Source: an uncultured bacterium (GTDB lineage Bacteria > Verrucomicrobiota > Kiritimatiellia > RFP12 > UBA1067). Taken from it: a stretch of 64,000 nucleotides of DNA. Location of the stretch: contig CADCCQ010000016.1 in assembly GCA_902799955.1 (NCBI GenBank), positions 23,159-87,158 of the forward strand, read 5' to 3'. The position numbers and the translations under genes were made by a program. Under the pieces are notes generated by a model. It ran no database searches, had not been told where the DNA came from, and saw only the letters and a program-made list of their open reading frames with translations. Below, piece after piece: positions 43,281 through 51,536 of the stretch (the stretch's first letter is position 1; each line of letters begins with the position of its first letter).

Positions 43281-44285
43281 TCAGGCAAGCGCCGCGCGGA
43301 CCTTGGCGATCTTCGCCATGGTGCGCGCGAACATCTCCGGCGTCTGGCTCTGCGCGCCGTCGCACTTCGCGTGCGGCGGGTCGTTGTGGACCTCGATGAT
43401 GAGGCCGTCCGCGCCGATCGCCGCCGCCGCGGTGGAGACGGACTCCACCATGTACGAATACCCCGTCGCGTGGGACGGGTCGACGATGACGGGGAGATGC
43501 GACAGCCTGTGGAGGATCGTCACCACGCCGAGGTCCAGCGTGTTCCTCAGCGCGGTCTCGAACGTCCTTATCCCCCTCTCGCAGAGGATCACGTTCGGGT
43601 TGCCGGACGCCATTATGTACTCCGCGCTCATCAGCAGCTCCTGCAACGTGGCGGACATCCCGCGCTTCAGCAGGATCGGCTTCTTCGTGTGCGCGCCCAC
43701 CTCCTTGAGGAGGTTGAAGTTCTGCATGTTCCGCGCGCCGATCTGGATCACGTCGACGTCGTTGAAGAGGTCGATGTCCTTGAAGTCCATCAGCTCCGTG
43801 ACTATGGGAAGCCCAGTCTCCTTCTTCGCGGCCGCGAGGATGCGCAGTCCCTCCGCGCCGAGCCCCTGGAAGGAGTACGGCGAGGTGCGTGGCTTGAACG
43901 CGCCGCCGCGAAGCATCGTCGCCCCGGACGCCTTCACCGACCGGGCGACGGAGAGCAGCTGCTCGTCGGTCTCGACGCTGCACGGCCCCGCGATCACGGC
44001 GAACGCGCCGCCGCCGACCTTGACGCCGGAGCAGTCAATCACCGAGTCGTCCGGATGGAACTTGCGGTTCGCGGCCTTGTACGGCTCCTGGATGCGCTGC
44101 ACGGACTCTACGACGTCCAGGGCCTCGATGAGCCCGGGGTCGATGTGGGCGACGTCGCCCACGCACCCGATCAGCGTCTGGAGCGAGCCCTCCGAGACGT
44201 GCGGCTGTATGTTCTTCGAGCGGAGGAGCGTCTTCAGGTTCTCGACCTGCGTCGCGTCCGCGCCCTTCTTGATCACTATTATCAT
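43281..44285 (-). CDS. aroF: 3-deoxy-7-phosphoheptulonate (DAHP) synthase, regulatory-domain type
   Basis: The protein has 334 residues. An N-terminal ferredoxin-like regulatory domain (about 1-70, MIIVIKKGADATQVENLKTL) precedes the barrel with AGPCSVE, GGAFKPRTSPYSFQG, KPILLKRGM, LCERGIRTFE and VDPSHATGYSY. This is the Thermotoga/Bacillus-type enzyme, whose N-terminal domain gives feedback control. It catalyses the first step of aromatic amino acid synthesis. It is followed after 12 bases by pheA, so the pair feeds phenylalanine synthesis. GAGGTG precedes the start. Confidence 0.93.
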   Translation of the reverse strand: MIIVIKKGADATQVENLKTLLRSKNIQPHVSEGSLQTLIGCVGDVAHIDPGLIEALDVVESVQRIQEPYKAANRKFHPDDSVIDCSGVKVGGGAFAVIAGPCSVETDEQLLSVARSVKASGATMLRGGAFKPRTSPYSFQGLGAEGLRILAAAKKETGLPIVTELMDFKDIDLFNDVDVIQIGARNMQNFNLLKEVGAHTKKPILLKRGMSATLQELLMSAEYIMASGNPNVILCERGIRTFETALRNTLDLGVVTILHRLSHLPVIVDPSHATGYSYMVESVSTAAAAIGADGLIIEVHNDPPHAKCDGAQSQTPEMFARTMAKIAKVRAALA

Positions 44286-44341
44286 CTGTTCACCTCTTCG
44301 TGTCTAGTTCTACATTGATTGCCGAAGCGCGCGCAGGCGGG

Positions 44342-45523
44342 CTACTGCCAGTCCGTCAACGTCGGATTCTCCAGGTAGTGCTGCTTCCTGTATTCGTTCG
44401 CCGCCTTCAGCGCGGCGAGATACCGCTTCTTGCAGTCCTCGAGCAGCACCCTCAGGCGCCGCGAATAGCCCGGGCAGCCGTTTGTCTGCGTAGGGCCGGC
44501 GGCCAGGAACGCCTTGTGCGGGGAGAAGCCGGTGTTCTTCCTTAGCATTCCGATCTCGGTCGACGTGTCCTTGGCCTTCGCGAGCATCTTCTCGGAGTCC
44601 GCCACGAGTATCCTGTCCACCTGCTCGACGAACGCGGAGAACTGGCTGAAGAAGGCGTCGAACGTCTTCCTGTCGCCCGGCTCGACGTTGATCGCGTGGT
44701 CTTCGTAGAAGTCGAAGTCCTCCAGCACGGTGGCGAGCGCGTCGGACGACCTCTTCTTTATCGACGCGGTGTTCTTCTCGAACTCGTCCATCTCGTCCTG
44801 CTTCATGACCAGCAGGTACCTGTCGATGACCCGCACGTCCGCGTCAAGCCACGCCTTCTTCTTGCAGTTGGAGTCGGCGTACTTGCCGAGCCTGGTGGCT
44901 AACAGCATCTCGGTGCCGGTGACGTCAATCTTCGGCTTCTTGACCATGAAGCCGTCCACGTGGCCCATGAACTCCTCGTACGACTTGTCTATCTCGCGGA
45001 AGCTCTCGGTGTACTTCCTGTGCTCGAGGTAGTCCTGCGCCTTGCTCCACTTGCTGTGCCGCTCGATCTGCCGCGAGACCGCGATGTCCATGACGAGCAG
45101 GCGTATCTTCTGCCTGGACTTGCGGTCCAGCGAGAGCGCCATGGACTTGAATGCGTTCAGCCGCTCGTAGCCGCGGCGCGTGGGCTCGTCAACCCCTGAC
45201 GTCGGGAGCTTGCCGCTCCTGGTGGCGGACGCCGGCACCAGCGGCTGCTGAAGCGCGTTGGCAAGGTCTATGACCAGGTCCGTGCGCTCCGCCTGGATCA
45301 CTGCGTGCTCCTTGCAGAACGCCTTCATCTTCTCGGTCAGCTTGACCAGCCTGGCCTCCATCTCCATGAACTCGTCCGCGACGGGGCCGGTCATGGATAT
45401 TTGCTTCCCCCAGCGCTCCTTGTCCGCCGCCTTTATCTCCTCGGCGGACATCGCCCCGAACGGAGTCCTCGCCAGCGCCAGCGCCGGCGCGACCGCCACG
45501 ATTGCCAAAAGACTTTTCCTCAT
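44342..45523 (-). CDS. Secreted alpha-helical protein of unknown function
   Basis: The protein has 393 residues with signal peptide MRKSLLAIVAVAPALALA. The rest is almost entirely charged helices (EFMEMEARLVKLTEKMKAFC, IDKSYEEFMGHVDGFMVKKP, EQVDRILVADSEKMLAKAKD) without a recognisable domain. GGAGGG precedes the start. The upstream neighbour is another unknown secreted protein 19 bases away, and they probably form an operon from the promoter at 46932-46960. A periplasmic scaffold or binding role is possible but undecided. Confidence 0.65.
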   Translation of the reverse strand: MRKSLLAIVAVAPALALARTPFGAMSAEEIKAADKERWGKQISMTGPVADEFMEMEARLVKLTEKMKAFCKEHAVIQAERTDLVIDLANALQQPLVPASATRSGKLPTSGVDEPTRRGYERLNAFKSMALSLDRKSRQKIRLLVMDIAVSRQIERHSKWSKAQDYLEHRKYTESFREIDKSYEEFMGHVDGFMVKKPKIDVTGTEMLLATRLGKYADSNCKKKAWLDADVRVIDRYLLVMKQDEMDEFEKNTASIKKRSSDALATVLEDFDFYEDHAINVEPGDRKTFDAFFSQFSAFVEQVDRILVADSEKMLAKAKDTSTEIGMLRKNTGFSPHKAFLAAGPTQTNGCPGYSRRLRVLLEDCKKRYLAALKAANEYRKQHYLENPTLTDWQ

Positions 45524-45542
45524 GTCGTTTCCCTCCGCGAAA

Positions 45543-46871
45543 TCAGAACCTCGGCGCGTAGTCCGTGACGTACCACCTTCCGCCGCCGCGCCTTATCAGC
45601 TTGTGCGGATGCGGCGACCCCAGCTGCTTGCCGTTTTCGTCGAACGCCTTCGACTCGACGGTCGCCACCTCGACCTTCACGCCCTCGATCTTCCTGAGCG
45701 TGTTCTTCTGCCCCTCGTCGAGGAAGAAGTTCTCCAGGTCGTTGGAGTCGTCGAAGCCCTTCTGCACGGTGATCTTCGCCTTCCCGAACGTGGCGTGGAC
45801 GTACTCCTTGTGGAAGCGGCTCTGGTGGAGGTCCCAGTGGTACTTGAGCTGGTCCGCGCCCATCTCGGACTTGTGGAGCTCGGGGTCGATGCAGTCCCTG
45901 TAGAGCTTGTAGTTCTTCTCCTTGATGGCAGTCATGAATATCTCCATCAGCCTCTCCGGCGTGACGTCGGCGGGCACCTCCTTGACGGTGTACCAGCCGT
46001 CCTTGATGGCCTCGACTCGCTCCTCGCCTATGAAACGGCCCGTCGCCTCGCCCTTGTCGTCCCTGACCGCCATGACGTGCCCGGGGACGTAGAGCGCGAT
46101 CGGCTTCACCTCCCAGCCGTACTGCACGTTGCCCACGGCCTCCTCGCCCGGGTTCGGGTTCTCCGCCGTGATGTCCACGATCTCGCCGATCACCATCCAC
46201 TTCTGCACGTCCTCGAGCGAGCTGTCGACGCCGCGGCGGTAGCGCTTCACCGCCTCGTACGGACCGAGCCAGTCGCGGGTGGCGATGTTCACGAAGTAGA
46301 ACCCGAGGGACGGCTTCCCCGACGCGACGTATTCGCCTGTCGCGCCGTAGAACTGCCGGCGCGGATACTCGATGTCCTCAAGGACGACGTACGTCCCCTT
46401 CAGGTCGTCCACCGACTTCTCCCTGTAGTCCGGCGCGGGGAACGGCTTCTTCAGCGCCTTCGCGCCGCGCTCCGCGATGAGTTCGTTCCACGCCTTCGCG
46501 CCGGCGTCGGCGATGACCTTGCGGAGGGCCTCCTCGTTGCGCTTGTAGGCTGTCCATTCCGCGGCGACCTCGGTGTAGTCGCCCTTCGACTTCATAAGCG
46601 CCGACTTGACGCGCTTGAAGAGCGCGTCGACCTCCGGGTCGTCCGGATAGTCGGTCTTCAGCCGCTGGACGCGCTCCAGCGCGTCGCGCTTCGTGCGCCA
46701 GACGGCCTTCTCGCCGCCGCGCTGCCGCGCGACCTCCTTCTCGAACTCGCGAACGTAGTAGTCCGCCTGCCCGACAAGCCTCCGCCTCTGCGCTTCGTCG
46801 CCCGCGGCGGACGCACCGAGTGCAAGCGCAGATAGCGCGGCTGCGAGCGCGCATTTCCAAGCCGTGTTCAT
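45543..46871 (-). CDS. Secreted protein of unknown function with tandem alpha/beta halves
   Basis: The protein has 442 residues from MNTAWKCALAAALSALALGA. The start at 46871 is fixed by GGAGGTAAG directly before it; the frame is open to 46895. The N-terminal 120 residues are helical (YYVREFEKEVARQRGGEKAV), and the middle is beta-rich (GTYVVLEDIEYPRRQFYGAT). The last 130 residues resemble an NTF2-like fold (ERLMEIFMTAIKEKNYKLYR to GGRWYVTDYAPRF); this is by eye only. It has its own consensus promoter upstream. Confidence 0.65.
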   Translation of the reverse strand: MNTAWKCALAAALSALALGASAAGDEAQRRRLVGQADYYVREFEKEVARQRGGEKAVWRTKRDALERVQRLKTDYPDDPEVDALFKRVKSALMKSKGDYTEVAAEWTAYKRNEEALRKVIADAGAKAWNELIAERGAKALKKPFPAPDYREKSVDDLKGTYVVLEDIEYPRRQFYGATGEYVASGKPSLGFYFVNIATRDWLGPYEAVKRYRRGVDSSLEDVQKWMVIGEIVDITAENPNPGEEAVGNVQYGWEVKPIALYVPGHVMAVRDDKGEATGRFIGEERVEAIKDGWYTVKEVPADVTPERLMEIFMTAIKEKNYKLYRDCIDPELHKSEMGADQLKYHWDLHQSRFHKEYVHATFGKAKITVQKGFDDSNDLENFFLDEGQKNTLRKIEGVKVEVATVESKAFDENGKQLGSPHPHKLIRRGGGRWYVTDYAPRF

Positions 46872-46931
46872 CTTACCTCCATGTGTTTCTCCCACCCCGC
46901 ATTCATTGTCTTTCTTCTAGGGGTTTTGATA

Positions 46932-46960
46932 ATTTTAGCAGAAATCGCATTCCGCGTCAA
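46932..46960 (-). promoter_or_regulatory. Promoter TTGACG-17-TAAAAT
   Basis: On the minus strand the two boxes are exactly 17 bases apart, about 60 bases before the 46871 start codon. It separates this transcript from pdxST. Confidence 0.65.
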
Positions 46961-47039
46961 TCACGAAGTCACCTGTGAATCATGTCAAAGGGGTAATGAC
47001 GTCGCTTCGACAACCGATGCCGGGGAATACAAATCCGCC

Positions 47040-47615
47040 TCAAACACGTGGGAATGCTTCGGGCGAACCGCCGACGTCGAGCTCGGGATGCCAGGTGAAT
47101 GCGGTGATGCCGCGCCAGCGCACGGCCGTCGGACGCCCCTCATACGTTGAAAGAACCTCCACCCCGGGTGCGACGGAGACAATGGAGGGTGCACGGATGA
47201 ATGTCATCGGTACGTCCGTCGTCCCGTCGAACGTGCCGACGGTCCTGAAGCTGCCGAGCTGGCGTCCGTAGGCGTTGCGGCGGACGGCGACGGGAAGCGA
47301 CCCGAACCATACCTCTGGCCGCGTCTCGCTGTGCGCGCCCGGGTCCTCTATCCTCTCCGCGAGGAGGATGAGACCTGCGCATACCGCGAAAACCGGCAGC
47401 CCGCCGTCGATGCGTTCCTTCAGCGGCGCAAAGAGGCCAAGGTCCTTTAGCAGCTTTCCCTGCACGGTGGACTCCCCGCCGGGCAGCGCAAGCAAATCCA
47501 TGCCGCGCCCGAGGTCGGCGAGCTGGCGAATCTCGAAGACGTCCGCGCCCCTGGCGCGCCAGAACGCCTCCATCTCCGCAAACGCGCCCTGGACGGATAA
47601 AACGCCAACTGTCAC
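47040..47615 (-). CDS. pdxT: Pyridoxal 5'-phosphate synthase glutaminase subunit PdxT
   Basis: The protein has 191 residues. The class I glutaminase triad is visible: Cys79 ([10 protein letters not shown]), His176 and Glu178 (FTWHPEL), with GGEST at 46-50. It releases ammonia from glutamine and passes it to PdxS. The start overlaps the end of pdxS by four bases (ATGA), a standard coupling for equimolar complexes. Confidence 0.95.
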   Translation of the reverse strand: MTVGVLSVQGAFAEMEAFWRARGADVFEIRQLADLGRGMDLLALPGGESTVQGKLLKDLGLFAPLKERIDGGLPVFAVCAGLILLAERIEDPGAHSETRPEVWFGSLPVAVRRNAYGRQLGSFRTVGTFDGTTDVPMTFIRAPSIVSVAPGVEVLSTYEGRPTAVRWRGITAFTWHPELDVGGSPEAFPRV

Positions 47616-48484
47616 TTCCCGCGCTCTTCCATTATTGTCTCGATCTCGTCGGCGTTTATGCCCACCATCGCCGGGCCGAGGTTCTCCGAGAGCTTCGCTA
47701 GGAGCTTGGAGTCCTGCCAGTTGGTGACCGCCTGGACTATCGCGGCGGCGCGCTTCGCCGGGTCGCCGCTCTTAAAGATGCCGGAGCCCACGAACACGCC
47801 CTCGGCGCCGAGCTCCATCATGAGCGCGGCGTCCGCTGGCGTGGCGACGCCGCCTGCCGCGAAGTTGACGACCGGGAGCCTGCCGTTGTCGTGGACGAAC
47901 CTCACAAGGTCGAGCGGCGCGGCGAGTTCCTTCGCGGCCTCGTAGAGCTCGTCCTCGCGCATCGAGGCCACGCGGCGGATCTCGCCCTGCATCTTGCGCA
48001 TGTGGCGGACGGCCTGCACGACGTCGCCCGTGCCTGGCTCGCCCTTCGTGCGGATCATCGTCGCGCCTTCGCCTATGCGCCTCAGCGCCTCGCCGAGGTC
48101 GCGCGCGCCGCAGACGAACGGGACGGCGAACTTCGTCTTGTCGATGTGCCGCACGTCGTCCGCCGGGGACAGGACCTCCGACTCGTCGATGTAGTCGATC
48201 TCGATTGCCTCGAGGATCCGAGCCTCGGCGATATGCCCGATACGGCACTTCGCCATCACGGGGATCGAGACGGCGGCCTGGATGCCCTTGATCATCGCGG
48301 GGTCGCTCATACGCGAGACGCCGCCCGCCGCGCGTATGTCGGCGGGGATGCGCTCAAGCGCCATCACGGCGCACGCGCCCGCCGCCTCGGCTATCTTCGC
48401 CTGCTCGGGCGTCGTCACGTCCATGATCACGCCGCCCTTCAGCATCTGCGCGAGGTTGCGGTTCAGTTCCTGTCTGTCGTTCAT
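47612..48484 (-). CDS. pdxS: Pyridoxal 5'-phosphate synthase subunit PdxS
   Basis: The protein has 290 residues, the normal length. Highly conserved stretches include [40 protein letters not shown] and Lys79 in VMAKCRIGH, the lysine binding the pentose phosphate. [14 protein letters not shown] and [20 protein letters not shown] lie further on. It makes PLP from ribose 5-phosphate, glyceraldehyde 3-phosphate and ammonia from PdxT. CAGGAGAGG precedes the start. The cofactor serves CysK and other enzymes. Confidence 0.96.
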   Translation of the reverse strand: MNDRQELNRNLAQMLKGGVIMDVTTPEQAKIAEAAGACAVMALERIPADIRAAGGVSRMSDPAMIKGIQAAVSIPVMAKCRIGHIAEARILEAIEIDYIDESEVLSPADDVRHIDKTKFAVPFVCGARDLGEALRRIGEGATMIRTKGEPGTGDVVQAVRHMRKMQGEIRRVASMREDELYEAAKELAAPLDLVRFVHDNGRLPVVNFAAGGVATPADAALMMELGAEGVFVGSGIFKSGDPAKRAAAIVQAVTNWQDSKLLAKLSENLGPAMVGINADEIETIMEERGK

Positions 48485-48574
48485 CTGCCTCTCCTGGTTG
48501 TTCCCGCCGTGGTGCCGGCGTTACGGAGACAATTCTACCACAAACGCGGCGGCAAGGGATAATCGGAAACAACT

Positions 48575-48609
48575 CGCATTGGCTATAGGCTCAGCCTATA
48601 GCCAATGCG
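48575..48609. terminator. Long perfect palindrome downstream of the LacZ-type gene
   Basis: 17-bp perfect arms (CGCATTGGCTATAGGCT) flank a single central base. A second GC-rich hairpin lies next to it (48608-48634). Both are in the 173-base gap between the LacZ-type gene stop and pdxS. The U-tract is weak, so this may be a terminator or a dispersed palindromic repeat. Confidence 0.5.
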
Positions 48610-48657
48610 GCGGCCGCCGCGGGACGGCCGCCGCGCCAGGGGGAGCCTGGAGGAAGG

Positions 48658-51462
48658 TCAGATGCCTTCCAGGAGGAACTGCAGCTCGTACTTCCCCTTG
48701 CCCGGCATGAACTCGTCGTGCGGGCGGTTCCCCCAGCTGTTGTCGCCGCCGACGCCCATCTGGATGACGTCGATGTTGACGGTGATCTCGCCTTCGTCGG
48801 AGAGGTCCCACTGGTGAGTCGCCTTCTCTAGCGACTCCTGAGAATACGGCCATGCGTTGAAGCAAAACGGGGCGTTGAGCGCCGTTACGCGGATCGTCCT
48901 GCCCGCCGAGCTAGAGAACTCCACCCAGCGGCATCCGGTGCGGTAGCCCTGCTCGCCCGGCTCGATGTAGTTGTCGGGGTTGAGGGCGTCCAGCACGTAG
49001 TCGATCTTCCCGCGCCTCCCGGCCAGGCCGCTGGAAACGCCGATCCCCGCCGTGTGGCCGCCGAGGATCGCGGCGGTGGCGCGGTCGGAGTAGTTCTCCC
49101 ACGGCCCGAGGCCGTACCACTTGACCGTCCTGAAGTCCGTGGGTATCTTGAAGGTGACGCCAACGCGAGGGATTGGCGGGAGCTTGTCGTTCTTCACCTC
49201 GAGCCTGAAGCTGACGAGCTTCTTCCCGAACCCCGCGGTCGAGACCTTCAGCTCCGTCTCCACGCCCTCCGGCATCTGCTGCGAGATGGTTGCGTCGCGC
49301 CACACCCTGCAGACGCTTTCCATCTTCCAGCCGCGGTCGTTGTCCGTCGGCGCGCGCCACAGGTTGACGCGGAACGCGCCGGCGTCCGCGCCCTCCACCC
49401 CGACGGGCGCGGCGACGGGCTTGAACGGCTTTGCGAACTGGTCGTGCGCCAGCGTGCGCTTCTCCCCGGGCTTCCAGAACGCGAACATGATGTTGTCGCC
49501 GTCGGGCACGAACAGCTTCATCCGCCTTTCGCTGTCCGGCCCGAACTCGGAGAGGTCGAGGTGGCCAGTCGCCAGCACGGCGTCGTCCTTCTCCATCTTC
49601 CAGATGCCGACGATGCCGTCAAGCGGCGTGAAGCGGTAGTTGTTGAAGACGACCGCCGTGCTGGTCTCCCAGTCCCAGGACTTCACGATGATGGGCTGGT
49701 AGGCGTGCTTTATCTCGTACGCGCCGGGGTGGAACGTGCGGTCGGCCGCAACGATGCCGTTGCAGTTGAAGTTGTCGTCGTTCGGCCAGTCGTCGAAGTC
49801 GCCGCCGTACGCGAGCCACGTGCCCGTCGCGTCCGTCTTCCACACCGCCTGGTCGACGAAGTCCCAGATGAAACCGCCCTGCATGGACGGGTATTTCCAC
49901 ACGAGGTCCCAGTACTTCTGGATGCCTCCGTTGGAGTTGCCCATTGCGTGAGTGTATTCGCAGAGGACGAACGGCTTTTTCGGATTGTTTCTGACGTACT
50001 TCTCGACGTTCCACGGGCGCGTGTACATCGGGCACTTGACGTCGCTGTGGTCGCTATCCTGCGCGCCCTCGTACTGCACCGGGCGCGTGCCGTCGACCGC
50101 CTTCATCGCCTTGTACTCGGCCGCGAAGTTGGGGCCGTCGCCCGCCTCGTTGCCCATCGACCAGATCACGATTGACGGGTGGTTGCGGAAGGTCTTCACC
50201 ATGTTCACGCCGCGCTCCACGTGGCTGTCGAGGAAGGCGGGCTTCTTCGCGTAGGAGTCCTTGCCGAACCCCGCGCCGTGCGACTCGATGTTCGCCTCGC
50301 AGACGACGTATATGCCCTCGCGGTCGCAGAGCTCGTACCACGTCGGGTCGTTCGGGTAGTGGCATGTCCTGACCGCGTTGATGTTCAGCTCGTGGAATAT
50401 CTCTATGTCGCGCTTCATGCCCTCGAGCGTCACGGTGTAGCCGCCCTCGGGCTGCATCTCGTGGCGGTCGGTCCCCTTGAACACCGCGCGTTTGCCGTTG
50501 ATGTAGATGACGGAGTCCCTTATCTCGACCTTGCGGAACCCGAAGACTATGGCGCGGTAGTCGTCGCCCGTGTCGAGCACCTCGTAGTAGAGGTTGGGCG
50601 CCTCGCAGCTCCAGAGCTTCGGGTCGTCGTACGTCTTCTCCATTACCGCCTTGCCGTTCTCGTCGCGGACGACGAGCCTGCCCTTCTTGTAGTCGTCGGA
50701 GAGCGTCGCCTCGATGACGAGGTCCTTCGGGGAGTCAAAGCCCTCCGAGACGAGCCAGACGTCGCGGAAGATGCCGGAGAGCCTCCAGAAGTCCTGGTCC
50801 TCGAGGAACGTCCCGTCGCAGTGCTTGAGTACTTCGACCTCGAGCGAGTTCTCGCCGGAGCGCAGATGCGGCGTGAGGTCGAACTCCGCCGGGAGGCGGC
50901 TGTCCTCGCTGTAGCCGATTTCCTTTCCGTTCAGCCGCACGTACATCGCGGAGCTCACTCCGCCGAAGTGGATCACGGTGCGACGTCCCTTCCAGTCCGC
51001 AGGCAGCGTGAAGGTACGCGAGTATAGCCCCACGGGGTTGCGGTAGTAGTGGCTCGTGTAGTCCTTCGGGGGCTCCGCCATCGGGTCGCCGTTGCCTATG
51101 TCCTTTATCGGGAAGGTGACGTTTGTGTAGAGCGCGGGGTCGTAGTCTCCCTGCAGCTGCCAGCATCCCGGGACCTCGATCTTGGCGGATTTCTCCCACT
51201 TCGGAGCGTCGACCGTGTGCTTCCACTTGAAGTCCCAGGTGCCGTTCAGCGAAAAAATCCACCTGGAGTCCGTGCGCACCTTCTCGCCCTTCGCTATGAG
51301 CATCGCGAGATGGCTGCTTTCGCACGGCACCGCGACCGCGCGCGCGGGCAGCCGGTTTATGGAATTCACCTTTGGCGTGCGCCAGGGCGGCAGTTCCGCC
51401 TGTGCCGTTGCCGTCGCCGCGCATGCGAGCGCCGCCGATATCGCCAGTCTAGCGTATTTCAT
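48658..51462 (-). CDS. Secreted LacZ-type GH2 beta-galactosidase
   Basis: The protein has 934 residues from MKYARLAISAALACAATATA. It has all five LacZ domains: sugar-binding (SLNGTWDFKW), two immunoglobulin-like, a TIM barrel with acid/base Glu at about 439 (WSMGNEAGDG) and nucleophile Glu at about 502 (VLCEYTHAMGNS), and the C-terminal small-chain domain (TVKWYGLGPWENYSDR). The frame is open to 51495, but the start at 51462 after AAAAGGAAG gives a clean signal peptide. It should release beta-linked galactose or a close relative outside the cytoplasm. Confidence 0.92.
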   Translation of the reverse strand: MKYARLAISAALACAATATAQAELPPWRTPKVNSINRLPARAVAVPCESSHLAMLIAKGEKVRTDSRWIFSLNGTWDFKWKHTVDAPKWEKSAKIEVPGCWQLQGDYDPALYTNVTFPIKDIGNGDPMAEPPKDYTSHYYRNPVGLYSRTFTLPADWKGRRTVIHFGGVSSAMYVRLNGKEIGYSEDSRLPAEFDLTPHLRSGENSLEVEVLKHCDGTFLEDQDFWRLSGIFRDVWLVSEGFDSPKDLVIEATLSDDYKKGRLVVRDENGKAVMEKTYDDPKLWSCEAPNLYYEVLDTGDDYRAIVFGFRKVEIRDSVIYINGKRAVFKGTDRHEMQPEGGYTVTLEGMKRDIEIFHELNINAVRTCHYPNDPTWYELCDREGIYVVCEANIESHGAGFGKDSYAKKPAFLDSHVERGVNMVKTFRNHPSIVIWSMGNEAGDGPNFAAEYKAMKAVDGTRPVQYEGAQDSDHSDVKCPMYTRPWNVEKYVRNNPKKPFVLCEYTHAMGNSNGGIQKYWDLVWKYPSMQGGFIWDFVDQAVWKTDATGTWLAYGGDFDDWPNDDNFNCNGIVAADRTFHPGAYEIKHAYQPIIVKSWDWETSTAVVFNNYRFTPLDGIVGIWKMEKDDAVLATGHLDLSEFGPDSERRMKLFVPDGDNIMFAFWKPGEKRTLAHDQFAKPFKPVAAPVGVEGADAGAFRVNLWRAPTDNDRGWKMESVCRVWRDATISQQMPEGVETELKVSTAGFGKKLVSFRLEVKNDKLPPIPRVGVTFKIPTDFRTVKWYGLGPWENYSDRATAAILGGHTAGIGVSSGLAGRRGKIDYVLDALNPDNYIEPGEQGYRTGCRWVEFSSSAGRTIRVTALNAPFCFNAWPYSQESLEKATHQWDLSDEGEITVNIDVIQMGVGGDNSWGNRPHDEFMPGKGKYELQFLLEGI

Positions 51463-51500
51463 GTTGTTCTTCCTTTTGCTGGTTGTTGTCGACATTGCTG

Positions 51501-51530
51501 ATTATACCAAAGTTCCCTCTTCGATGGCAA
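51501..51530 (-). promoter_or_regulatory. Promoter TTGCCA-18-TATAAT for the LacZ-type gene
   Basis: Initiation near 51494 gives a leader of about 30 nt before the 51462 start. The promoter lies in the 74-base gap after the heme fusion gene. Confidence 0.6.
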
Positions 51531-51536
51531 GCGGTT

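Noticed and set aside
42121..43983. A 620-residue protein extending pheA upstream
   Set aside because: The extra 238 codons overlap aroF in another frame and are Arg-rich; the ATG at 43269 gives the normal bifunctional enzyme.
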